This document shows, one piece after another, positions 25,887 to 33,970 of a stretch of 36,660 nucleotides of DNA. Position 1 is the stretch's first letter. Each line of letters starts with the position of its first letter. The notes beneath the pieces are model-generated. The model was not told the DNA's origin. It saw only the letters and a list, made by a program, of their open reading frames with translations, and did no database searches. Both the position numbers and the translations under genes were made by a program. The stretch spans positions 1-36,660 of the forward strand of contig JALERM010000106.1 in assembly GCA_022764165.1 (NCBI GenBank). The letters are read 5' to 3'. The DNA is from Eubacterium sp. (GTDB lineage: Bacteria; Bacillota; Clostridia; Lachnospirales; Lachnospiraceae).

Positions 25887-26795
25887 TTATTCAGCTTTTA
25901 ACGTAACCATGTCGGCAATCTCATACTTCTCAGCCAGGGCAGCAACTGTTCCATCATTCGCCAGTTTCTGAAGATCCGCATTGATGGTATCACACAGTTC
26001 CTGATCTCCTTTGCGGAAGCCAACGGCATACTGCTCGGTGTTCAGTGTTTCTTCCAGCATCACAAATCCTTCTCCTCTGGACTTAAGCTGGTATTTGGCA
26101 ACACCGATATCAATGGCAAGTGCATCCAGAGCTCCTGCCTGCAGTTCTGTAAATGCTGTATTATAATCAGCAAACTGATTCAGACTTCCAAAAGTATCAG
26201 CCAGAGCTTTCTGTCCGCCTTCTTCCTCGCTGTTCAGAAGATCCAGAGCTGCGGAAGCGGCCTGCACACCTACGGTTTTCCCTGCCAGATCAGCTAATGC
26301 TGCAATTCCTGAGTCTGCAGCTACAACGATAACCTGACTGTTATCTACATATGGTACGGAAAATGTATAATCATCTTCTCTTCCATTCATGGTAAATCCA
26401 TTCCAGATACAGTCAATAGAACCTGAATTCAGTTCCATATCTTTGGAATCCCAGTTAATCGGTTTTTTCACCAATTCCCAGCCTTCCAGATCACAGACTG
26501 CCTGTGCCAGTTCCAGGTCAAAACCGGTATATTCACCGTTCTCATCCATAAAACCGTATGGCGGATATTCTGCATCGAATCCAACGGTAAATGTTTTGCC
26601 TGCACCTTCTTCAGCTTCCCCGGCATCTGTACCTTCCGTATCTGCTGTTTCATCTGCAGCATCTTCTGCTGCACTATCTTTATTTTCTTCCTGTGCAGTA
26701 TCTGCAGCTGTATCATCTGCTTTCTTTCCACATCCTGCAAACATGCTCATCACCATTGCGGATGCAAGTAAAACACTGATTACTTTCTTTTTCAT
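25887..26795 (-). CDS. polar amino-acid ABC transporter substrate-binding lipoprotein
   Basis: This 302-residue lipoprotein has a signal peptide ending in the lipobox FAGC, with lipidated Cys22. An acidic, low-complexity linker (about residues 26-66, rich in Ala, Asp, Glu and Thr) holds the binding domain off the membrane. The SBP family 3 domain follows (VGFDAEYPPYGFMDENGEYT, then WNGFTMNGRE). It is the first gene of the ABC operon, with AGGAG before the start codon and a promoter at 26869-26897. The substrate is unknown within the polar amino acids. Confidence 0.95.
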   Translation of the reverse strand: MKKKVISVLLASAMVMSMFAGCGKKADDTAADTAQEENKDSAAEDAADETADTEGTDAGEAEEGAGKTFTVGFDAEYPPYGFMDENGEYTGFDLELAQAVCDLEGWELVKKPINWDSKDMELNSGSIDCIWNGFTMNGREDDYTFSVPYVDNSQVIVVAADSGIAALADLAGKTVGVQAASAALDLLNSEEEGGQKALADTFGSLNQFADYNTAFTELQAGALDALAIDIGVAKYQLKSRGEGFVMLEETLNTEQYAVGFRKGDQELCDTINADLQKLANDGTVAALAEKYEIADMVTLKAE

Positions 26796-26868
26796 AACAA
26801 TTCTCCTCCGTACTGCTGTCTTTTAACTGAATACTACAGTATCTTCTCTGCTCGATTCGCATGATAAC

Positions 26869-26897
26869 ACTTTACCATAGTGAATTTTTTATGTCAA
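26869..26897 (-). promoter_or_regulatory. predicted promoter of the amino-acid ABC operon
   Basis: On the minus strand TTGACA (26897-26892) is 17 nt from TAAAGT (26874-26869). It begins just after the T-run of the upstream terminator. Confidence 0.55.
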
Positions 26898-26899
26898 GT

Positions 26900-26938
26900 A
26901 AAAATCCCATTGTCGAAGGCAATTTTCATTGGATTTTT
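26900..26938 (-). terminator. terminator of the DUF5717-like operon
   Basis: On the minus strand AAAAATCC and GGATTTTT pair around a loop that itself holds an ATTG/CAAT pair, and the structure ends in a T-run. A further 8-bp dyad (26943-26969, GTAACTGT/ACAGTTAC) lies between it and the last stop codon. Confidence 0.6.
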
Positions 26939-26976
26939 GCTCGTAACTGTGAAGGTACTGAACAGTTACTGGTATC

Positions 26977-27834
26977 TCAATACCCTGTACTTTTATGATA
27001 TTCACCGGTCAGCCTTGTAAGCATTTTTTCCATGGTTTCCCGATAAACATCAAAATTTCCCTTTTTCTTTTCTTCCAGTGCCCGGGCATACTCCTTGCCA
27101 TCTGCGGTCTCAAAAAGCTCATCAGCAGCTATTTCTACCTCCAGAAGAATATCATCTCTCCGTTCATCATCCACTCCCAGCTGTCTGGCCTTGTCCTCCA
27201 AAGCCTCCTCACCGTATTCCATATATACAGCATAGAGATAGCTTTTGATAGATGCCATCGTACGGAGATGCTCATAGGCAAGAGAAAAACAGTGGATTGC
27301 TTCATCCATCTGGAATAATTTTGCATAGGCACATCCCATATTGTGATAAATACCACCGGCAAACTGTCCGCCCAGGTTACCATTTTCCTGGGTCGTGTGC
27401 TCTTCCTTTTCATGGAGGGCTTTCTGATAAACCTTGATTGCATTGACATATTTGCCATGTTCCATCAGATAATCACCTTTCAGCTTCTGCCGAAGAACAG
27501 CCGGCTCCTGCGCCAGTTTCTGAATCTGCTGATTCAGCCGACGGAATTCGTCCAGAGAAAGATAATTAATTTCTTTAAAAATCGGGAGAATAAAATCACC
27601 GATTTTTACCTGATCGTCCAGAAGACCATACAGCTTCTGGGACAGTTTTTTCAATCCCAGTTCATCACGAATCCAGAAACACAGTTCTTCATTAATTATA
27701 CTGGAGTCCAGAAGATAAATATTGTGATACAGATAAAAACACAGTTCTTCAATCGAATAAATATTGGCACTGATATTTTCAATATAATAAGGCACCCTGG
27801 CCCGTCTTACCTGACATAATATGTAACCGCTCAT
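26977..27834 (-). CDS. TPR-like helical-repeat protein, DUF5716-associated
   Basis: The function of this 285-residue soluble protein is unknown. The first 110 residues are helical with a conserved-looking block (NIYSIEELCFYLYHNIYLL) that I recall from DUF5716-type proteins of Lachnospiraceae. Residues about 120-200 resemble two tetratricopeptide repeats (GDYLMEHGKYVNAIKVYQKA and MGCAYAKLFQMDEAIHCFSL). No signal peptide or membrane segment is seen. Its ATG overlaps the stop of the Hsp70-like gene as ATGA, so translation is probably coupled. TPR proteins usually carry partners, here perhaps the other two products. The last gene of its operon. Confidence 0.8.
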   Translation of the reverse strand: MSGYILCQVRRARVPYYIENISANIYSIEELCFYLYHNIYLLDSSIINEELCFWIRDELGLKKLSQKLYGLLDDQVKIGDFILPIFKEINYLSLDEFRRLNQQIQKLAQEPAVLRQKLKGDYLMEHGKYVNAIKVYQKALHEKEEHTTQENGNLGGQFAGGIYHNMGCAYAKLFQMDEAIHCFSLAYEHLRTMASIKSYLYAVYMEYGEEALEDKARQLGVDDERRDDILLEVEIAADELFETADGKEYARALEEKKKGNFDVYRETMEKMLTRLTGEYHKSTGY

Positions 27835-29096
27835 TCCTCTGCCCTCCTCTGTTCATTCATGCTTTCATGCCATACAAGACCGGAAGAAGGGTATAATTCA
27901 CCAAACCCCAGATCTTCTACCTCAATGTTACACTGACTGGCAGATTCAAATTCCAGATGCAGCCGCAGTCTGGTTGCTTTCGCCGGCCGCTCCGGAAGTC
28001 CCGGCAGAGCCATGCTGTACCGCTCTTTTTTTGTATTTTCCATATTGCCGACAACAAATGTCAGTTCCCGGGTATCATCCAGCAACAGCTCACAGCCGCC
28101 CTCTGCCTCATACCAGTTGACACCGGCAGAAATCAGCGAATGGTAGGCCGGACTTCCGTATACCAGCATCTCCATCCCCACATTCATCCTTACCAGGTCA
28201 CTTCCGGCGTAGAGATAACCTTTCAGATTTCGCTCTTCCACCTTCTCTTTTGCACCATAGCAGGCACCTTTGGCAAATAAATTATTCCCGTAAAATACGT
28301 GACGCTGATGGCGGCAGAGAAGCGGCACAGAACGAACCGCCCATTCCCGGTCAAAACCGTCACCTACCAGGAATATACTGGAAAAAACATCATTGCCCAG
28401 AGACTCCTGAACTAACTCATAAAATTCAAAATCCCGTTCCACCGGATCCTGAGGCAGAGTAATCCGCTTTCCTTTTATTACACGAACCTGCACCGGTTTT
28501 GTTTTCTTATCCATTTCCAGCCGGGCATAAGCCACCCCATCCTGGTCAAAAGTAAACAACGCCACATTACGGCTCCAGATATCTGCCTTCTGGCACATGG
28601 TGTGATAGTAAAAACTTTCCTCATAATCCTGAAGAAAACACCGTTTTCTGGAAAATCCCATAACTTCACACGCTTTTCTGACATTCTCCACCATACACCG
28701 TGTAATGTGTGGTGCTGTTATCATCAGACCGCTGATGCTCTTAACCGGATCCGGCACACCGAGAATCCGCAGGGCACCGCCGATAAAAATCCCCAGCAGT
28801 TCTCCCATTTCACGTTCCTGCCCGTCAATGGCAATCGTTTTCCGCGAAGAACATAATTCAAATAAATGATCCAGATAAATCTCATCCTGCTGGTTGACAA
28901 AATACTCTACTTCCAGTCCGAAATGCCATTCCTCTTCCCCCGGTTTCTTGCTCAGACAATTGGGAAATGTATACTGACCGGTTCCCACCTTCATGGCAAG
29001 GGAAACCGGCTCGCCCTCTCTCCGGTCATAATAACAGAGCTGAGAAACTTTCTCTCCAAAATCAAATCCTACTATTATATTTCTGACTTCGTTCAT
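27831..29096 (-). CDS. Hsp70/actin-fold-like ATPase-like protein, DUF5716-type
   Basis: This 421-residue protein begins IIVGFDFGEKVSQLCYY, resembling the phosphate-1 loop of Hsp70/actin-fold ATPases. It then has SGLMITAPHITRCMVENVRKA and LQDYEESFYYH, which match the Hsp70 order of a beta-strand motif followed by the I-N-E-P-type adenosine region. The Hsp70 substrate-binding domain is absent; the C-terminus is a short beta-rich stretch. ATP binding is inference. ATG 29096 is chosen because GGAGG is 7 nt upstream; ATG 29102 is only 1 nt away from it. It lies 19 nt after the large gene and overlaps the TPR-like gene by 4 nt. Confidence 0.78.
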   Translation of the reverse strand: MNEVRNIIVGFDFGEKVSQLCYYDRREGEPVSLAMKVGTGQYTFPNCLSKKPGEEEWHFGLEVEYFVNQQDEIYLDHLFELCSSRKTIAIDGQEREMGELLGIFIGGALRILGVPDPVKSISGLMITAPHITRCMVENVRKACEVMGFSRKRCFLQDYEESFYYHTMCQKADIWSRNVALFTFDQDGVAYARLEMDKKTKPVQVRVIKGKRITLPQDPVERDFEFYELVQESLGNDVFSSIFLVGDGFDREWAVRSVPLLCRHQRHVFYGNNLFAKGACYGAKEKVEERNLKGYLYAGSDLVRMNVGMEMLVYGSPAYHSLISAGVNWYEAEGGCELLLDDTRELTFVVGNMENTKKERYSMALPGLPERPAKATRLRLHLEFESASQCNIEVEDLGFGELYPSSGLVWHESMNEQRRAEE

Positions 29097-29115
29097 CTTC
29101 ATGCCTCCACATATG

Positions 29116-32100
29116 TCAATCCATCAGACGGAACATTTTTTCTGCCAGACATTCTCTTTCCAGATATCGGCGCATAGCTTCCTCTGTCTGTTCGTACTGC
29201 ATCAGTTTCTGTCCTGCCAGCATGCGATTCAATAACTGGTATTTGGAATCACTTTCCTGACAAAATTCCTCCATAACCAGAGTCTTTTCTTCAGAAGTTT
29301 CCGTTCCCGCCGGAGTTTCCACTGTCAGATAATAATGCAGTGTTTCCCCGTAAAAGAGAAGAAATTCTTTCACAAAAATTCCCTGATACATATTTTTTAC
29401 CGGTTCACTCTTATAGGATGGATTTTCACCCTGCTCATTTTCCAGATAATAATGAATCATCACTTTCGCTTCTGCCGGATACCGCACCTCTACAAAAAGC
29501 TTATCATCCAGCTGATACGGCTTGGTATAGCGGGATGCCAGATTTCTGAAAAATCCAAACCGCAATCCTGCTTCATTACACTCTGCCAGAATCTCCATCA
29601 ATCTCTTTTCCTTCTCTTTTGTCACTTTTTCCAAACCGGAATAGTATTTCAGCAAAGCCAGACGGCAGATTCTGTCTGTCTCAAAATGTTTTTCATAACA
29701 GGTTTCCAGACACTGGAAAATATAATCCTGTGTTTCTTTCTGCCCCAGAAAATATTCATAGGCCCGGAACGACAGATAGGCTATGATCACCTGTTGTTTG
29801 CCTTTTTGCTGTATATAACTTTTCAATATCTCATGCCCCTGGCTGAGGGTTACTCTGCCGAACATAGCCAGAAGCAGGATTTCTTCCTCCAGTGCATAAG
29901 TGTCCAGCTGAAATCCTCTCATACGCTCCCAGAGCAGCACCATCTGCTCCACCGGTCCCAGCAGATTGTCACTGAGATACTGTAAGATAATGTCATCATA
30001 TTTTCCCTGCTCAAACACATGCAGGGCCAGATATACCAGCTCTTCCTGTTCTACAAATTCGGTCCGGAGAATCATACGACTTGCCAGCATCACAAGACTC
30101 TCTGTCCGGATTCCTTCATAACCATACTCTTTAACGATTTCAAATGCCATCTCATACAGGCCTTTTTCAATCAGTATTTCACAGAGAAGGACTTTATCCA
30201 CGGCGGCAAATGTCATATAGTCCATGTTTTTCAGATAACTGTCCAGGGTATCATCGCCGGCATGAGCGGCATAGTATTCCAGAATCATTTTGCAGATTAC
30301 ATGACGGTATTCCGGCCGGAACTCTTCCATATGCGCCGCATGCTGGTAGCAGACCAGGTTTTTCATTTCCACCTGGGATGATGCACTGCACACTGCCAGA
30401 ATCAGTCCCGGATGCACCACATCCAGGGCTACACACTGACGGATATATTCTTTTTCATCCATCAGCTTCTGCAGATTATAATCAACCGTAGCCGCATAGC
30501 GTCTCTTCCGGTCATCTTCAAAGAGAATTCTTGCATTTTTGTGATACAGCTGAATATATGCTTCCCCGTCATTACACGGATACACTGCTTCCTGCTGCAG
30601 CTCATCATGACATACTATAACATTTCTGATTCTTGGATTGTCACAGAAGATACGGTATGTGAACATAATATCCGCCAGTTTTTCTCCCACTACGGTGCTT
30701 GTCAGCGTATCGATACACTCCTGGTAAACAACCGCATAATCCGCATTGATTCTTCCCTCCTGCAGAGCCTCATGGGCAAACTGCTCCATCGCTTTTCGAT
30801 AGTTCTGATAGGTGGTTTTGTCATTTTCTTTATTCCGGATTACATTTGCGTAAACCATGGCTTTCTTCCGGCTGCTGAGGTTATTATTATATACAAAATA
30901 CATGCGGATGACCTGCGGCAATATTTCCTGATATCCGGAAGGCATCGTCTCGATATAATATTCATACAGTCTGGTAATCCGTATATTTTCTTCCACAGCA
31001 ATGGAAAACCAGCGGAAATTCTCCTTTTTTCCCGGCTGTCCCTTCATAATATATTTGCAAATGCTGTCCACCATATTTTTGTCCGGAAATGCCTCATAAC
31101 AGCTTACCAGAAGCCGATAAATCATAGGCGAAAAGTTTTTCACATACTCTGCCAGGTGTCCGATCCGCAGAGCCAGCTCACTTGTCAGTTTTCCTCTGGA
31201 AGCAGCGTAATGAAGAACCTGTACCATAAATGGGGAAAGTTTTTTCAGATTATTTTCCTCACTTCTGAGAATCTCCAGTGCATCCAGATACAAAAACGGA
31301 CTGGTACACCCAAGTTTAAACACCTCTTCCATCATGAACAGCTTTCTCGCATTGGATATCTGACAATCTTCCATCTGCAGAACCATCTCCAGCAAAATCC
31401 TGCTTCCCGGATTCATCTGGAACAGATTGATAATCCGGTCTTCAGCCTGTGCCTTCTGTTCTTCCGTGGCAACTCCCAGCCTCACTGCCAGGGTAAGATA
31501 GACACCTTCCTCCTCCATCTGTTCTCTGGTAAACTGTGTTTCCCTCAAAGGCCAGAGACATGCCATGGCATCTGAAATATCACCGCACTGTTCGTACATA
31601 TAAGCTTCCATCAGCTGATGTTTCGGATAGTAACACCCCAGATTTTTCAGTTCATCCAGTTCTTTTCCGGCAGTCTCTTTCCATTCCTCCTTTGTCAGTT
31701 CACCCAGACGGAATTTTTCATATGCCAGTGCAATCTGTGCCAATCCTTTTTTCTCATATCGATGCGTATTGATTTTATACTCGGCATTGCCTGATGCCGT
31801 CACTTCACAGACCAGGGTATCATACACTGTTTTAATCCGGATCTGACCATATTTCTTCCCTTGTCCAAGCTTATCTTTTCGGACCAGATATTCCATAGCA
31901 TACACACTGCCGATAAAATCATCGGAAGTGATCACTTTCTTCTCCACTTCGAGAAAGTCTCCCCGCACTTCCACTTCTGCACAGATATATCCCCAGGTAT
32001 TCTTATACAGATAGAGAGAATCTTTCAGCGTGGTCTCCATTCTGTCCCAGTTTTTTTCTTCTGTCTCCAGACGAATCTCAATAGGTTCTTTCTTCCCGGC

Positions 32101-32652
32101 TGCAATCAGAAACTCCTCCATATGCTGATAGGTTACCGGATTGGCAGACATACCCCGATACAGATTGCGGTATTTTTGATCTTCTCCCAGAAGCAGATCC
32201 CTGAATCGGCTGCTGGTATACAGACGGAAAGCTTCCCGGAAATCATTCTCCGCCAGCTTTACAAAGTCATCCAGTGTGCGGATTTCTCCGAATGATGTCT
32301 GAATCTGTGCATCCTGCACGGTAACTTTTACAGGAACCTGGTATTCTCCCAGATTACTGTTGATTGTGATCGCAGCATCAACCACAGCCCCCGGTTCCAG
32401 GCCTTTAACATCCACACCGTAAGGAATGCACACCGCCGTACCTGAAAACTTTTCTTTTGCCAGCAACAGACGACGGTCAGAAGACATTGCCATTCCCTTG
32501 ATTCTTCTGTTATCAGCTGCTCCGATAAATAATTCTCCCCGATAATTTTCCCCTGCTTTTGTTTCTGCAGTGACTGCTGTATCTGAGAGGACCAGTTGAG
32601 GCACTTCATATTCAAATCTTCCGTTAATTAACTGTTCCATTCTTCTCTTCAA
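29116..32652 (-). CDS. large DUF5717-like protein with beta domains and an alpha-solenoid
   Basis: No function is known to me for this protein of about 1178 residues. I see no signal peptide, membrane segment or catalytic motif. Two or three beta-sandwich-like modules (about residues 1-300) lead into a long helical-repeat region (about 310-1050). A final beta module and a short helical tail (about 1060-1178) end the chain. This looks like a scaffold. I recall similar proteins as Pfam DUF5717. The start is uncertain: TTG 32652 has AGGTGA 5 nt upstream, GTG 32661 lies inside that same site, and ATG 32640 is farther. It leads the operon with the Hsp70-like and TPR-like genes. Confidence 0.82.
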   Translation of the reverse strand: MKRRMEQLINGRFEYEVPQLVLSDTAVTAETKAGENYRGELFIGAADNRRIKGMAMSSDRRLLLAKEKFSGTAVCIPYGVDVKGLEPGAVVDAAITINSNLGEYQVPVKVTVQDAQIQTSFGEIRTLDDFVKLAENDFREAFRLYTSSRFRDLLLGEDQKYRNLYRGMSANPVTYQHMEEFLIAAGKKEPIEIRLETEEKNWDRMETTLKDSLYLYKNTWGYICAEVEVRGDFLEVEKKVITSDDFIGSVYAMEYLVRKDKLGQGKKYGQIRIKTVYDTLVCEVTASGNAEYKINTHRYEKKGLAQIALAYEKFRLGELTKEEWKETAGKELDELKNLGCYYPKHQLMEAYMYEQCGDISDAMACLWPLRETQFTREQMEEEGVYLTLAVRLGVATEEQKAQAEDRIINLFQMNPGSRILLEMVLQMEDCQISNARKLFMMEEVFKLGCTSPFLYLDALEILRSEENNLKKLSPFMVQVLHYAASRGKLTSELALRIGHLAEYVKNFSPMIYRLLVSCYEAFPDKNMVDSICKYIMKGQPGKKENFRWFSIAVEENIRITRLYEYYIETMPSGYQEILPQVIRMYFVYNNNLSSRKKAMVYANVIRNKENDKTTYQNYRKAMEQFAHEALQEGRINADYAVVYQECIDTLTSTVVGEKLADIMFTYRIFCDNPRIRNVIVCHDELQQEAVYPCNDGEAYIQLYHKNARILFEDDRKRRYAATVDYNLQKLMDEKEYIRQCVALDVVHPGLILAVCSASSQVEMKNLVCYQHAAHMEEFRPEYRHVICKMILEYYAAHAGDDTLDSYLKNMDYMTFAAVDKVLLCEILIEKGLYEMAFEIVKEYGYEGIRTESLVMLASRMILRTEFVEQEELVYLALHVFEQGKYDDIILQYLSDNLLGPVEQMVLLWERMRGFQLDTYALEEEILLLAMFGRVTLSQGHEILKSYIQQKGKQQVIIAYLSFRAYEYFLGQKETQDYIFQCLETCYEKHFETDRICRLALLKYYSGLEKVTKEKEKRLMEILAECNEAGLRFGFFRNLASRYTKPYQLDDKLFVEVRYPAEAKVMIHYYLENEQGENPSYKSEPVKNMYQGIFVKEFLLFYGETLHYYLTVETPAGTETSEEKTLVMEEFCQESDSKYQLLNRMLAGQKLMQYEQTEEAMRRYLERECLAEKMFRLMD

Positions 32653-32693
32653 AGTATTCACCTGCTCTTGCTTTCTTTATGTTAAAGACTTAC

Positions 32694-32732
32694 TTGACTA
32701 ATTCTAATTTAACATTATAATTTAAGATTATA
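32694..32732. promoter_or_regulatory. overlapping divergent promoters (DUF5717 operon / PLP enzyme)
   Basis: On the plus strand TTGACT (32694-32699) and TATAAT (32716-32721) are 16 nt apart and face the PLP enzyme gene. On the minus strand two TATAAT boxes (32719-32714 and 32732-32727) each have a -35 at 17 nt (TTGATT and TTGCAA). Because the -10 boxes overlap, polymerase at one side should exclude the other. Confidence 0.6.
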
Positions 32733-32771
32733 CACCAATCAAATCATGGTTGCAAGAAAAGAGGAAACATT

Positions 32772-33869
32772 ATGATAAAGCATAAAGACCATTTCCACGG
32801 CAGTGACCTGGAAGCTATTGAACAGTATTATCATATAAAAAAAGAGGATATCGTCAGCTTCAGTGCCAACGTTAACCCTCTTGGAATTTCTTACCGCCTT
32901 CGTTCTACGCTGGCGGAGAATCTGGATGCCATCACCACCTACCCTGACCGGGAATATACCGCACTGCGAAAATGCATCGCAGAATATGCCGGTACCCAGC
33001 CGGAAAATATCATCGTCGGCAATGGATCTACAGAACTGATTTCTCTGTTCATCCAGACACGTCATCCAAAAAAAGCACTGATCCTGGGACCTACGTATTC
33101 AGAATATGAGCGGGAAATCTCTCTGGGAGGCGGAACAACACTTTATTATCCGCTCAAAGAAGAAAATAACTTTCAGATGGACGAAATCGACTTCTGCCGT
33201 CATCTTTCAGATCAGTTGGATCTTCTTGTTCTTTGTAATCCGAACAATCCGACTTCAACGGCAATCACCTGTAAGCAAATGCGCCGGATTCTGGATGCCT
33301 GCCTGCAGTATGGTATTTTTGTTATGGTAGACGAAACCTATGTGGAATTTGCCCCCCATGAAAGCGACATTACTTCCGTTCCGCTGACTAATTACTACAC
33401 CAACCTGATCATTCTCAGAGGAACCTCCAAGTTCTTTGCAGCACCGGGACTTCGTCTGGGTTATGCCATTACCGGCAACCCCGATCTGGTAAAAGCCATC
33501 AATACACGGAAAAATCCATGGACCATCAACTCCCTGGCTGAAATTGCCGGCCGCCTGATGTTCCCTGACCAGGAATACATCCAGAAAACCAGAGAACTGA
33601 TCACCTCCGAACGTGATCGCATCTATCGGGAACTTTCCTCCTGGGACTCCGTGACCGTATACGAACCCATGGCCAACTTCCTGCTGGTAAAAATCAATCG
33701 TACGGACATCACCTCCCAGGATATGTTCGATTACTGCATCCGCAAAGGCCTGATGATCCGCGACTGTTCCACCTTCCCATTCCTGGACAGCCACTTCATC
33801 CGGTTCTGCATCATGAAACCGGAACAAAATGACCGGCTGCTGGAAGCCTTCAGGGAGTGTCTGGAATAG
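32772..33869 (+). CDS. PLP-dependent aminotransferase-fold enzyme, CobD/HisC-like
   Basis: The 365-residue class I/II PLP enzyme has the SANVNPLG opening seen in CobD (threonine-phosphate decarboxylase). It also has CNPNNPTS, MVDETYVEF, and the PLP lysine in GTSKFFAAPGLRLGY (near residue 220). The HGSD start resembles CobD HGG-type starts, but histidinol-phosphate aminotransferase is close in sequence. No cobalamin or histidine gene is nearby, so the substrate cannot be settled. GAGGAA lies about 8 nt before the ATG. It diverges from the DUF5717 operon. Confidence 0.88.
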   Translation: MIKHKDHFHGSDLEAIEQYYHIKKEDIVSFSANVNPLGISYRLRSTLAENLDAITTYPDREYTALRKCIAEYAGTQPENIIVGNGSTELISLFIQTRHPKKALILGPTYSEYEREISLGGGTTLYYPLKEENNFQMDEIDFCRHLSDQLDLLVLCNPNNPTSTAITCKQMRRILDACLQYGIFVMVDETYVEFAPHESDITSVPLTNYYTNLIILRGTSKFFAAPGLRLGYAITGNPDLVKAINTRKNPWTINSLAEIAGRLMFPDQEYIQKTRELITSERDRIYRELSSWDSVTVYEPMANFLLVKINRTDITSQDMFDYCIRKGLMIRDCSTFPFLDSHFIRFCIMKPEQNDRLLEAFRECLE

Positions 33870-33934
33870 AAGAAAAATGTCTGTCAGGTCCCCGCTTTTT
33901 AAGATTTTGCGGGGACCTGACAGACATTTTTCTT
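33870..33934. terminator. 26-bp perfect hairpin between convergent genes
   Basis: The arms 33870-33895 and 33909-33934 pair perfectly around a 13-nt loop. The stem opens with an A-rich tract and closes with a T-rich tract, so it can act as an intrinsic terminator in both directions. It starts right after the stop codon of the PLP gene and ends 36 nt before the AGCS stop. Confidence 0.88.
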
Positions 33935-33970
33935 ATATAGACCCTGCTCCATTTCAGATCCTATAAAGTA

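Noticed and set aside
26977-29096. Hsp70-like and TPR-like genes as one gene split by a frameshift
   Set aside because: The ATGA overlap is a normal operon junction and the second protein starts with a well-formed, conserved-looking N-terminus. I may be wrong if relatives show a single fused protein.
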